From Cladopsammia gracilis (taxonomy: Eukaryota > Cnidaria > Anthozoa > Scleractinia > Dendrophylliidae), in NCBI GenBank assembly GCA_022457155.1, contig JAJGOT010000039.1:488501-552500 (forward strand): a stretch of 64,000 bases of DNA. The letters run 5' to 3'. The position numbers and the translations under genes are program-made. The notes beneath the pieces are model-generated. The model was given only the letters and a program-made list of their open reading frames with translations. It searched no databases and was not told the origin of the DNA. Below are positions 1 to 10,244 of this stretch, piece by piece; position 1 is the first letter of the stretch; every line of letters starts with the position of its first letter.

Positions 1-99
1 TCCATCCCTGATAAAACTGATTCCTCCTGAGGAAGAACGGAACGTCCTTCTTCACAAGGAGGATCAAAGGGTTTGAGTGACTTGAGTTTCGAGATACAT

Positions 100-655
100 G
101 TGAATGAAACTTAAAATTATGATCCAAGTAACTAACGGCAGTAGCAGTAATTTAGGAGGATAAAAACAAATTTTTAGCCCTTTGAAATAAATTTGTATTT
201 TTTATTTCAGTTGCAGTAAGAAATGCACTAAATTTGCATGCATATGTCAAAAGTATTTTAAACCTTTCCGATAATGCATAACACAGTGCATAATAAACAG
301 TTGAACAGTTGAACAGTTGAATAAACAGTTGAACAGTTGAACAGTTCACCTAACAATCAGTGATACAAAACATATCCAATTTGTATTCCTCTCATACCCG
401 CAACATACAGAAGAAAGCTCAATGACAGAGTGAGTTTCAAGGTTATTTTTGCACGAGAAACATTCATATACTGTAAGCAAGAAACATGTCACACAGATGT
501 GCATTCTAATACACAATGTTTACACTTTATATGTTATATATTATTTTATGTCAGCAGTGAATTTTCCTGGCCATAGTTTCTGTTGGCTGTTCTGTTCTTT
601 CAACTTGATAAAATAAAAATTTATGAACGGCAAACAACTGAAAGAAGTAAAATTC
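100..655. repeat. Dispersed repeat, copy A
   Basis: This stretch is clearly related, in the same orientation, to 27462-27935. Shared landmarks in the same order are TGAATGAAACTTA, TAATTTAGGA, TTTAGCCCTTTGAAAT, AAACCTTTCC followed by a CATAACxCAG stretch, TTTTTATTCCTCT-like, GAGAAACATTCA and a final AAATAAAAATTxATGAA. Neither copy has an evident coding frame. It is probably a non-autonomous or UTR-derived element; the family is unknown. Confidence 0.6.
297..346. repeat. Short tandem repeat (ACAGTTGA)n
   Basis: Five or six units of ACAGTTGA, once interrupted by ATAA, lie inside dispersed repeat copy A and are absent from copy B at 27.5 kb, so the expansion is local. Confidence 0.75.
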
Positions 656-2535
656 TTACACAATGTAAGTTTCGTATTTGATGGCTTTTAGTTTCAAATA
701 CTGAAACTACACGCCATACTTCCATCTCAAATTTCGATATGCTTTGAACTAACAACTAACATTCTTGCGTGGGGGTCGTTTGTCTAATTTATTTCTCGAG
801 AGATCATTCAAGCAACAAGCTCATTAGTCCTCGAAACTCCAAACTGGAAACTTGAAAGAGTCTCAAGGTGAGAGGATCGAGTTGCGAGGGACTGGCAACT
901 TACACTTGACATGTACTGTACTTGTGGTCGCATAAACAGCATAAAAATAAACCTATCCTTTCAGTGGAGTAATGGACAGATTATCATTTCTTTTCACCAT
1001 TATTGAATCCTGCTTTTTTTTTTGCCATGAACCACTTTTTTTATAACCGCTTGGTTCTATATGCTACGTTTCTAACGGATCAGCTGTATGTGCTGCAAAC
1101 TGAACCTGTCGAGAGTGAAATCTTTCAGACAATAATAATTGTTCATTTTTTATTTGCTGCTCTTTATCAATTCTTTGCATTTTTGCCAAAGTTTGAAATG
1201 TTCCAAGAATAATTTTTAGGTTTTCTATTCAACATCGATCAGTGTTCACCAACAGGGGTTTCAATAAAATTGAGAGTAAGCGGCAATATTTGTAAAATAG
1301 ATGGCAGTGGCCACAAAGGGGCCAGCAAAGGGTACAGTACTCGTGTTTTTCTCCTGTTTCGATGGTGTCTCCGATCATTACAATGCTATAAACTTCCAGG
1401 TAACTCTTAAATGCATGTAAACACTCAAATCATTTTTGCGCGTAAAGATCAAGAAAGGGAGAAAAGTTTGAATGGAAAAACATCCAGACAATGTGATTCA
1501 TTATGTTTTCTCTGTATCTGTTTGCAGTCTTGATCTCTTGTTGAAATATGACAAAATATTGCCTCTGGCGTGCTTTACAGTTTTTTCTGCCATTTGATCA
1601 ACAACACGTGGAAAACTGGAAGGATGTTGTGAATATGATCGAGGCAACATTCATCACCAGTCTTTCTCCTCTGTTCTGCCATAAACATGGTGGACAGAAC
1701 GATCGCTATTTATATAATATCACGTTTGACAAGAGTGTTTATATGACTGGAAATTCATAACATATCCAGTGTCCAAAATGGAGCAAAACAGACAAGAAAA
1801 GGTTTCTTGATATTCCAGTTGATTTAGTATTTTAATGAAAACTATAAATTATAATTTATTATTGATCAAAGTGAACAGGTATGAATCGTGAAATTAATCG
1901 AAAAGTAGGTGGCGATAATTTAGGAAGTAGCCGGCAGAATTCGCTGGTCGCCGACTTCTAATGAAAGGTTCCTCTGCATACAAAATTCCTATGCGGGAGG
2001 AGTTTGTCTGAGTCACAATGGGGGTCAAAAGTCTGTGATATCATTAGTGCGCAGTGCTATTTACTAGGGCTTTACAACTTTTCTAGCGAACTGTGTTATT
2101 GATTTAGACCCACGGTGTATGTGCTCTGTGGTTAAAACACATGGAAAGAACTAAAGCTGGGGCTAAACGAGAGCCAGAGTTGACATGATTTCAGACTATT
2201 GTTCTCATTTGGCCACAGGGATCCCAGGCTTAGAACAGGAATCCTCAACAACAAGAATATAATGGTTGTTAAGGATTCATTATATTGTTTGACTGTTTTA
2301 GTTTTTATTCCAGGAAAGGAAAGGAAAGAGGGAGCAATGATTCTACAAGTGAAAAAAGGACCAAAATAAGGAACTGAAAAGTGACATGGAAGAAATCAAG
2401 TCAATTACATGGATGAACAGACCAGCCATCAGGTGATTAATTAAGAAGGAAACACTTGGCAGTGGAACCCAGATATAACGAAGACACCAGTTTTATGACG
2501 ATATTCTTCAAACTAGTTATAGCAAAATATATACA
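656..2535. other. No recognisable gene
   Basis: About 1.9 kb of AT-rich sequence. The longest open frames are about 70 codons, with no family resemblance and no splice-site pattern I could follow. Confidence 0.5.
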
Positions 2536-2920
2536 CAGGAAAAAAAATTATGTATTCCAATATTGGAATTTAGTTGGTTTATTACTGTGATATCATTGGT
2601 ACTTTATTAGTACTTCCAAATGGTACTCCGACATTTCAAAATGGTTATATCTTCCAATATTGGTAAATATGGATAATATTTACAGTATCCAACATTGGGA
2701 GACATATTTCCAACATTGGAGTACCCTATTTTCCAACAATGGCAAGATAATGTCCAACATTGGACCATTAAAATTTCCAATGTTGGAGAAAATGTTTGCA
2801 ACGTTGGTTTCCAGCAAAATCCAACATCAGACAGCAGATTTGCAACATTGGAACACTGAAATTTCCAGTGTTGGATAAGATGTTTCCAACATTGAGTTCC
2901 TGCACAAACCAACATTGGAC
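2536..2920. repeat. Array of palindromic CCAACATTGGA-like motifs
   Basis: Roughly fifteen variants of a short self-complementary motif (TCCAACATTGGA, TTCCAATATTGGAA, TCCAATGTTGGA, TTCCAGTGTTGGA) are spaced 15-35 bp apart across about 385 bp. Because each motif is a palindrome, the array reads alike on both strands and produces mirror open frames rich in Cys-Trp-Lys that are not genes. The spacing is irregular, so this is not a simple minisatellite. Confidence 0.7.
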
Positions 2921-3039
2921 AATCTAATAAAAAATCCCATGAAAGACAGGTAAGTGAAGTCTTAAAATAGTATATAAATTGAAATCAATTTTTATTTCAC
3001 AGCAAAGTACCAATGTTTGTTAACAGCAACATCTTTTAA

Positions 3040-3632
3040 CCCTTTCGCTTTCAAAGTCGACATTTGGAGCAGCAGACATTGCACCACTTGTGACGTCATC
3101 AATCTCTACGTTGCCAGATAATTTTGATGCAGATAATTTAGATACAGCGAGGATAGATACATGCACACGTGCCTCCACTTTGATTATGGACCAAATTCTA
3201 GCAGAGTTATTTGAAAAAAATATGTTCAAATATTGGTGCAAAATTAGGTGGTAAATTAGGTCAATACCCCTGCAATTGAACAATGTTTCATTTCCAGCGT
3301 TTTTAGCGCTTATGCCAAACCTTTTCCAGCCGATAGAAAGGTAATAGAGAGTAGAAGATAGGAAGAGAAGAAAAGGGGAGAAAAAGGGAAAGTAAAAGAA
3401 GCAAAAAATAATCGGAAAGGTTCCGCAAAAAAAACCAAGTCTTTTTGGCTTATGCGCATGCGCTAAACCTAAAAATTACACTTTTCAAGACGGAATCTAG
3501 TTCATACTGTAGCGTGAGTGTAGCAAATTGCTTTTGTAGCAAGGTTTGTTGACATTTGGCCATGTTGCTCCCAAAAAACCGATTTAACGGTAAAAAAATA
3601 CCCTTTTTTAAAAAAATTCAGCCTTGAAAGGG
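3040..3632. mobile_element. TTAA-flanked MITE, piggyBac-like ends
   Basis: A 593 bp segment bounded by TTAA at 3036-3039 and 3633-3636. The ends are inverted: CCCTTTCGCTTTCAAAG on the left, and the complement of the right end reads CCCTTTCAAGGC. TTAA duplication plus CCCTTT termini is the piggyBac signature. There is no transposase inside, so it is non-autonomous. A TGACGTCA octamer lies near the left end. Confidence 0.65.
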
Positions 3633-3704
3633 TTAACTCCTGTTAATACAATGGTGTTTTAACATCATTTCTTCTGTTGAAGAACAAAACGTAAATGTTC
3701 AACT

Positions 3705-5794
3705 TTATGGAAATGATTGTGATCTAACAGAAGTACTATCATCTAGAACAGGAGAGTCACTTTCTGTTTTTTGATAAATCAGCAATTCCACATCAGTAAT
3801 CCTTTTAACCTCCCTCTTAGTTATATCCCTGTAATTAATTTCAGAATCCTGCACATCAATCTTTACATGGTCATCTTTCACCAATGCCTTTGCCAATGGT
3901 AGTTTGATTTGGTATTTTCCTTTTGATCTGTACTTGACGTTTAAGGCTTTTCTTAGTGGCAATAAGTGCTTTTTAACTGTAAGAAAATGAACAGAAACAA
4001 CACCAAAAAATACAAGTATGATAGTCTTCTGATTTAGCAGACATGTCTTCAATGTTGCTACATGTACTTGGTTCCGGTTCAACATCATCCTCATCAGCTA
4101 TAAGAAAGAAATGTAAAAATCCACATGGTCAACAACAGTCTCTGTGATCATGCATATGTTGCATCACTTAGTCTAATGCTAGTTTTTATTTTGACTCTAA
4201 TCTTGGATTAGTGTAATTTTGCATTGAGACAGTTGGTGCTGGTTACATACATAGTGAATACATTGCTTGTTTTCATTATGATAGTTGCACAGTACAATGA
4301 TACATACTTTCAGTTGGTGTACTGGTACTTCATGGAGAAACTGATGCAGTTGAATTGCTGTCTGAAGTACTTCCCTCACTTGGTGATTCAAGTCTTAACT
4401 TTGCACGTACAGCTGGCTTGTAAGAGATCTAAAACATACAAGATCAATATTAAGTCTGATGGGGCTAGGCAGTTCCATAAAGGCAGTTATTGTTACTTAT
4501 TCAGTGACCTGATAACATATTGCAATAATAATTGGCACAACCATTACATGTACAACACATGTAATCCATATCCCGAAAGGCCCAACAATTGACCCCCCTC
4601 CTCCCCCCTCCCCCCCCCCCCAAAAAAAAAAAGTTTAGTGATTTCTGGTTTGATAAGAACTTGTGTGTGCTTGGAGTACAAAAGTGGTGCTCCTTTTTTA
4701 AGTCTGTTTCAGTGAAAATACTGTAACTGGAAACTATTTGTCACTGCCAATTCACTGCTGATGTGTTGAAGGATTTCTTACGCAGTAGTAATATAACCAT
4801 TACCTCATAGTCAAATCCATCCTCAATCTTTAGATTTTTTTTATGGAACTTCTGTAATGCATGAATCCTGATAGCATCTGGAACAGACACATTAATTTTT
4901 TCTTTTAGTAACAGAAATAAGCTCGTCTTTCACAATGGAAGTTATAAAGCCAATGACTGTCTTGACTATGATATAATCCTGTAAATCAAATCCTATTTCT
5001 GGGATTGAGCATGTTGGCTCCATTCACATACACTTCTTCCATTTTCATCCTGGCACTTGTGTTTTCTTTCACATGTATTTTTACATTTCCAGTCCAAAGT
5101 AGGTGAGCTTCCTGATCGATCTGAAGAATGAAGGATCTCTAATGTAAGACATCTAAGTGAAAAGTGCAGAATAAAATGCATGATTTTCTACAGCAACCTT
5201 TCTTTGATGATAAATAGATTCGCTGTAAAATAATATGACAAGTTTTATCAACTTATACAAGTATACTCCCAAATTAAACAAATATTCAAAACATAACTGG
5301 CAATCTAAGAATAACTTCAACCAGGATAAATAACATGGCACTTAAGTTTTGACAAATATCTGTGATGTCAACATGTAGGTGTGGAATTTCCAAAAGAAAG
5401 GCAGCTAAAGACTTACTTTTCCAGATAACATGCTTTATCGTTTGCTTTCCAAGTGGACCTGTCTGCCTTCATTGGTTATTTTCTTTTTCCACACCAGGCC
5501 AGTAACTATTGAAATATGAATATATAACGTTACCAACAAATTCAAGGTGAACTATACAACTGTACTACACCAAGTGATCAGATGACTGGTACTGAGAAAA
5601 GCAAAATGTATAAACAAATACAACCAAGAAACATCTATCACCTTCTGATTTGGTGCAAGCTTTCTCCACCTGTATACATGTGAGCTCCTTTATTTTCTCA
5701 AATACTTCCAACCTCTTTCCCATGGTGTTAAGTCCAGTATCTTTCAAGTCTGCTTTTTCTAGGCGATACAGTGCCTTTCCAGTTACATTCTCAG
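3705..5794 (-). pseudogene. Decayed spliced gene with SAM-like exon
   Basis: Several exon-like pieces lie in order on the minus strand. The exon at about 5670-5794 follows a CTTAACAG acceptor and encodes a SAM-domain-like helix pair (LYRLEKADLKDTGLN then a KRLEVFEKIKEL helix). Next come a Cys-rich piece at 4993-5100 (CKNTCERKHKC), a piece at 4810-4990 with NVSVPDAIRIHALQKFHKK, a Ser/Thr-rich piece at about 4340-4430 with an internal TGA, and a last exon at 3705-3979 behind a TTTTCTTACAG acceptor ending in SVRSQSFP. Frames shift between and within pieces, so I treat it as a decayed copy. The SAM assignment rests on pattern only; a host gene with exons I mis-set is the alternative. Confidence 0.4.
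4591..4633. repeat. Low-complexity C-tract then A-tract
   Basis: A run of about 30 nearly pure C followed by 11 A. No coding content. Homopolymer length here is error-prone. Confidence 0.85.
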
Positions 5795-5989
5795 CTGTTA
5801 AGGAAAGAGTACAGGATCAATGTTGGAAGCATGGAAGCCCTCCAGTTAAAAAAATCTTTCCATTCTAAAATACATACAAGCCTTCAAACATGGCTGAAGG
5901 CAACACTTAGCCACGGCAAATGGTATTCTGGTTGGAAATCTGAAACCTACCTTTCTCTCAGAGGCTACTCAAATGAATTCAATATGTCA

Positions 5990-6510
5990 ACACAAGAGCT
6001 TTGCAAGGGACAAATCATGACAGCATCATTGAGGTGGCAGAAGAATGTCTAAGTGTATATTTTACTAATCCAGCCAGAGTTGGTGGAATGTTATACAGAC
6101 TGGGTGAACATATTGTTTACACATTGCCTCTTGGTGGTCAAGAAAATATTTTTACCTTGACTAAACTTTTAAGGGTTAAATTTAAAAAATGAGTGTCATC
6201 TTTTTGGGGAGTGTTTGGAACACCGATGCTGGAAGTCACCGATGGGGCAAGGGTGCCTTGCTGAGGCCAGCTGGTAGTGATGTAACAGTACCCTCATCGT
6301 GTATTCAACACAAGGTTATGCTTTACCCAGAACCTGATAATCTTACTGATCCCAGCTTTTATGTATGTATGTATGGATTTCAAGAGTAGTCACTTTCCAG
6401 TTACTAGCGTGATTGTTCCCATGTATGCTGAAGTTGGGGAAATGATACTGGTGAAGGGAGATGACCCTGAGCACTGGTTCTTTCTGTTTGGCAAAGAAAC
6501 AATGTCAATC
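5990..6510 (+). pseudogene. Frameshifted coding fragment, unknown family
   Basis: Plus-strand frames join into a plausible protein. One frame at 6001-6190 contains VGGMLYRLGEHIVYTLPLGG. The next, at 6189-6389, contains WNTDAGSHRWGKGALLRP and YPEPDNLTDPSFYV. A third, at 6375-6500, contains SSHFPVTSVIVPMYAEVGEM. Composition is protein-like throughout (aromatic, Pro and Gly spacing), unlike the surrounding shadows, but each junction is a frameshift and there is no clear start. A poly-C tract (6526-6541) follows. I do not recognise the family; it opposes the SAM-like pseudogene and is probably another mobile-element or duplicated-gene remnant. Confidence 0.35.
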
Positions 6511-6958
6511 AAGCACATTTTTATGCCCCCCCCCCCCCCCCTCGCTGGGGCAGGCAGTACGGTTTATGGGTTCGTGAGGGGACGCAGTCTCAACTAGTTC
6601 ACTTCAAGAGCATCACTGGCCCATCTTCAGGAACTTAGCGGTCTGGTGGAAGTTTGTACAAAGAGGATTGAAGATACAATAGCAAGATTAGCAATGTCGA
6701 GAAACATTACCAACATGCCACATCAATTTCCTAACATCAAAACAGTATTTTTTCAGTTATACAATCCCAGACTGGTCCCAACAATTTCCCATGATATTTT
6801 CCAATATTTGGATAAACATTCCTGTTTTCATAACAAGATTGTTGCAATAAAAAAAGTTGCTTTAAAATGGTCAAAAATGCTCTTACTTTAAGTGTAAGAG
6901 TCGCTGTTCTGTTGTGGGGTATTAAATATTACCCTTCCACCAAGAGTTGTGCATGGCG
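6511..6958. other. No recognisable gene
   Basis: Poly-C tract followed by AT-rich sequence without a supported feature; it ends at the stop codon of the minus-strand PolB pseudogene. Confidence 0.5.
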
Positions 6959-7486
6959 TCATTCTTGAGATTCGTTATCAAATGTTTCCATTAAACCTTG
7001 GATGAGTTCATCATCGACATTGCTCAGTTGGTATCTTTTGAATCCGTAGGGGTGGGAATGGAAAGTGGTGGGATCCACTACTCATTTGTCAAAGACCAAT
7101 TTATAGCATTTGATTTCAGATTGGGTCAGAAGTTTCTTGGTTTCCTGGTCTCGTATGATTTTAGAGGGATTCCAGACGGGGATGTCATGTGGCTTCACTT
7201 GGGGGTGTTGCAGTTCGGCTTTCACGTTGTCTTTGAGGATGTCTAAATTGAGTTGCTGTTGCCCTCGACTGTTGAGACTAAAGCCATGCACTTTGCACTC
7301 TACTTTGCCCTGGTTGGTCTTGTACCCATAATTTTTGGGGCCGGCAGCAGCAAATTCGATGATGATGTCGTCTTTGTCGAGTTCATTGGTGAATTGACCC
7401 AGGTAGTTGCCGAGAGGAAGTTTGGGGAGTCTGGGAAACCAATGGTAAATGAGGGAATCTGTGTCAAAGTACAACACCTGTTGCGG
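6959..7486 (-). pseudogene. B-family DNA polymerase, C-terminal part (segment 3)
   Basis: Minus-strand frame with polymerase motif C, VLYFDTDSLIYHW, followed by a palm/thumb stretch (PRLPKLPLGNYLGQFTNEL, GPKNYGYKT, KVHGFSLNSRG) typical of protein-primed viral PolB enzymes (DNA_pol_B_2 type). An in-frame TGA at about 7080 interrupts it; the frame then reads on to a natural-looking stop at 6959-6961 after PYGFKRYQLSNVDD. The upstream part of the gene is split off by two retrotransposons (segments at 8230-8369 and 13281-14245). Such polymerases belong to Maverick-like and other virus-derived elements, so this is a remnant of a second provirus. Confidence 0.8.
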
Positions 7487-7492
7487 TTGTAC

Positions 7493-8223
7493 ATACATAC
7501 ATACATACATACATGCACTTTATTTTACAACGCTAGCCACTACAACTATATACAATAGCTGGTTTCCAAGCGGGGCGTTTAACAAATATGTATATTACAA
7601 AATAAAATAAAAGCAATTTACAATTAGGAGAAAATATTCAGCATAACTCAGTGGCAGGCATAGAGGCTACACTACGTTTAAACTGAGATAGTGTGTTTGC
7701 CTTTTTAGCCTCAATCGGTAGGCTGTTCCAGAGCATAGCACCTCTATATTTGAAACTACGCTTTAGATAGTTGGTTTTCGGCCTTGGAAGTACCAGGTCT
7801 GTATCAAGATTTCATAGATTATATTGAGTTTGATTTTCAGATAGTCTTGTAAAGGACTCTCTTAAATATGGAGCATTTTGATTATTCATTGTTTTATACA
7901 TTAAGGTTGATTTAATTTGAGTTCGCCTATCTTGGAGAGTTTTCCAGTCTAAACACTCGATTACATCCCTTGAAGGAGTCTCATAGCCCGCACCGGTAAT
8001 TACTCTGGCCGCACGAGATTGCAACCTCTGTATTCTGTCTTTAAGGCCTTTGCCACATGTGTCCCACAAGGGGGAGCAATAATCAAAATATGGTTGTATT
8101 AGGGCTTGGTATATTGATTCAAGTGAAGAGGTTGGGACAAACGGCTTAATTCGTCGCAAAGCAGCAATCCCTCACTTGTTTTCTTACAAATACCATCAAT
8201 GTGGTTTTGTGGTTTTGATGCCT
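7493..8223 (-). mobile_element. 5'-truncated CR1/L2-type non-LTR retrotransposon
   Basis: Minus strand, inserted into the PolB pseudogene. The frame at 7812-8159 is the end of a Jockey/CR1-superfamily reverse transcriptase (KPFVPTSSLESIYQALIQ, YFDYCSPLWDTCGKGLKDR, LQSRAARVITG). It extends upstream to HIDGICKKTSEG across a one-base frameshift near 8165. The 3' end has AATAAAG and then a tail of ATGT tetranucleotides (on the plus strand ACATACATAC at 7491-7515), typical of this group. Possible 6 bp target duplication TTGTAC at 7487-7492 and 8224-8229. Confidence 0.8.
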
Positions 8224-8229
8224 TTGTAC

Positions 8230-8369
8230 AATTTCAAACCCGACCCAGCACGTAGTGAAGCAAGCCACAAAGATGTTGGGTTGAATGGATGCGCTTTCCT
8301 CTCGACTGTCATGAACCACATCTTGGGGGTTGCGTGATGATGATGGGGTGTCCTTCAGGGTAATTGCAG
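8230..8369 (-). pseudogene. B-family DNA polymerase, middle scrap (segment 2)
   Basis: About 46 codons of PolB are caught between two insertions. Its upstream end reads NYPEGHPIIITQPP, the conserved stretch just after polymerase motif A. Its downstream end reads NIFVACFTTCW and, in a shifted frame, GLKLYKGI, which normally precede motif C by a few residues. About 200 residues, including motif B, that should lie between are missing, so a deletion as well as the insertions has occurred. Confidence 0.65.
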
Positions 8370-8463
8370 TTATATTCTAATTCGCTGCCCCGCTCAACCG
8401 AATACAAAACATTTATCATGTAATAGGCAACCACTATTGGGGTGTGTCAACACGAGCCGTATG
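8370..8463 (-). repeat. Split direct repeat B, terminal copy
   Basis: Matches 8838-8931 almost base for base over 94 bp (from TTATATTCTAATTCGC to ACACGAGCCGTATG). Its outer edge abuts PolB coding sequence and so marks the element's 3' end. Confidence 0.85.
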
Positions 8464-8686
8464 TAACCCTCTTTATTATGTCTTTACAATCAAAACTACA
8501 AGATAATAAATATTACAAACAATTTGAAAAATACCGAAAACTCAACATACAACTAGATAGTAACTACCGATGTAGTGTAAAGCTAAACAAAAAATCTGAA
8601 CATATGCATGTATAATACTAATACAATAAATATATCAATTCTTATAGTGGCTTGCAAATACAATAAACCTTACTCATTGGGTATTT
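8464..8686 (-). other. Spacer between split repeats
   Basis: AT-rich non-coding segment between terminal B and internal A. Its right edge TCATTGGGTATTTAATTT (8674-8691) is the inverted complement of 8952-8969, just beyond internal B, so the internal A-B block is bracketed by an 18 bp inverted repeat. Confidence 0.6.
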
Positions 8687-8931
8687 AATTTAGAGGGTGA
8701 ATGGACGGTCGTAAGACTCGAATGAATATGAATGAAAGCACCACGATATATATACCAACGCCCCACTAATGAAGCATTGTGTAAACATGGCACATAACAC
8801 CCCAGAGACGGGGTTACATAACCCATGATAAATACATTTATATTCTAATTCGCTGCCCCGCTCAACCGAATACAAAACATTTATCATGTAATAGGCAACC
8901 ACTATTGGGGTGTGTCAACACGAGCCGTATG
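8687..8931 (-). repeat. Split direct repeats A and B, internal block
   Basis: 8687-8839 matches 13129-13280 (repeat A, about 152 bp) and 8838-8931 matches 8370-8463 (repeat B). The fused A-B block downstream of the recombinase gene is the internal template expected for split-direct-repeat elements. Confidence 0.85.
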
Positions 8932-8954
8932 CAAACTAAAAGAACGGGAAAAAA

Positions 8955-10007
8955 TTAAATACCCAATGACAAAGAAACAGACAACAGCGCTTGAACATTG
9001 TCCTTGATGTAGCCATCCTTGGCTCTATTCGATTTCCATCGCCCATGCCTTTTAAACAATCTATCAGTGACTTGGGCATTAGCTGCGGCAGAGGCACCTC
9101 CAGCTCTAAGGCTATGAATACCGTAATCATGTTTGGGAAGGCCAATGTCATCAAAAGTGCCCAGCACTATCTCGCGCGCTGTAGAGTAGGACAATGGATC
9201 AGAACTGTGGAATTTGTAAGATCTGTTACTACTGCAAAAAGTGAGGGAACAAAAAATAAAATCTTCACCATCTACTGGAAAAGAAGCGGCTGCAAAATAT
9301 CGTAAAGCTAACAGAACAGGACAAGTAGACTTGAAAGTTTTAGCAATAAGAACCCAAGCCCCGTCTCTATAGATGTCCGTCTTACTACGTTGAACGAAAA
9401 TTCTCATAAAAGAATCCTCAAATTGAAAATCACACCTGCGTAATTGCACTAACTCGTTAAAGCGAAAAAATCCTGCATAACCTAAAACACACAACATGAG
9501 AACTCGTAAATCAGCTAAACTAGCAGAGGTGGAACCATAATGAGCAACTAAGCGTTGAATGATGACCAGAGTCACCGGTTCTTTCTTTTTAACCGGAACA
9601 CTAAGAAGCCTTCTTGTGGATTCTATTAATGGCAACACGAATGGTGAATTACATGGGTCAGGCTGACCCGCTAAATCATTAACCCATTTAAGGCCATAAT
9701 GAACTTCATCAATAATGCTACAAGAAACAGATTCCTGAATTAAACTAAGAAAAAACAAAGAAACATACACACTAGACGCGGGAAATATTACAATTTCTTT
9801 GAACTGCGAAGCCCACTTTCTCCACGCGTTGAAGCCTCTCTCGTATTTCTTCGTGGTGGTGGCAGCTTTACTTTGAAGAAGAACTGCTGGGAGATCTTGA
9901 AGCAATGCCTTGAGGTGACCGTCTTCAATATGTTGAAAATTAGGCTGCAAGGCGCTTTCGACAACATCTATGAGAATGAAAACAACAATACACTGGAAAC
10001 AAAACAA
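8955..10007 (-). CDS. Tyrosine recombinase of the Ngaro-like element
   Basis: Open frame of about 350 codons. An N-terminal SAM-like DNA-binding part (KYERGFNAWRKWASQF) precedes a catalytic core with the first Arg in GYAGFFRFNELVQLRR, the His-x-x-Arg motif in HSLRAGGASAAA, a second His in KRHGRWKS and the presumed nucleophile Tyr in DGYIKDN. The order R-H-x-x-R-H-Y is that of phage-integrase-type recombinases, which integrate circular element DNA in DIRS/Ngaro/PAT retrotransposons. The frame is intact to its stop, the best preserved gene of the element. The true start is uncertain, since the first 20 codons overlap a hydrophobic stretch that may be upstream sequence. It lies downstream of RT-RNase H, as usual. 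Confidence 0.85.
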   Translation of the reverse strand: MFCFQCIVVFILIDVVESALQPNFQHIEDGHLKALLQDLPAVLLQSKAATTTKKYERGFNAWRKWASQFKEIVIFPASSVYVSLFFLSLIQESVSCSIIDEVHYGLKWVNDLAGQPDPCNSPFVLPLIESTRRLLSVPVKKKEPVTLVIIQRLVAHYGSTSASLADLRVLMLCVLGYAGFFRFNELVQLRRCDFQFEDSFMRIFVQRSKTDIYRDGAWVLIAKTFKSTCPVLLALRYFAAASFPVDGEDFIFCSLTFCSSNRSYKFHSSDPLSYSTAREIVLGTFDDIGLPKHDYGIHSLRAGGASAAANAQVTDRLFKRHGRWKSNRAKDGYIKDNVQALLSVSLSLGI

Positions 10008-10244
10008 ATCAGGAAAAACATGTCAATTAAATTCGACTCTAACTGCACTCAGTGTGCGAAATTCCTCCACGCCACTCGGCGAATTCCATCTGTGGAAGAA
10101 AAACAAGCCACTCGGCAAACTAGTTTCATTCGAAACATTATGAACAAACTGACAACACCACTAGAACTCGTAAGCCGAAACACAAATCGGTGAATCGCAA
10201 CCGGGATCAAAAGCCACTCGGCATAAAGGCACTAATTGCCGAGA

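Noticed and set aside
2607..2915. 102-codon minus-strand Cys/Trp-rich frame and its plus-strand mirror
   Set aside because: Both arise from translating an array of short palindromes; no start context or conservation.
4224..4592. 122-codon plus-strand frame, aromatic-rich
   Set aside because: It is the antisense of the Ser/Thr-rich exon-like piece of the minus-strand gene; composition is that of a shadow.
7487..7516. Independent ACAT microsatellite
   Set aside because: It is the 3' tail of the adjacent CR1/L2 insertion, directly after its AATAAA signal.
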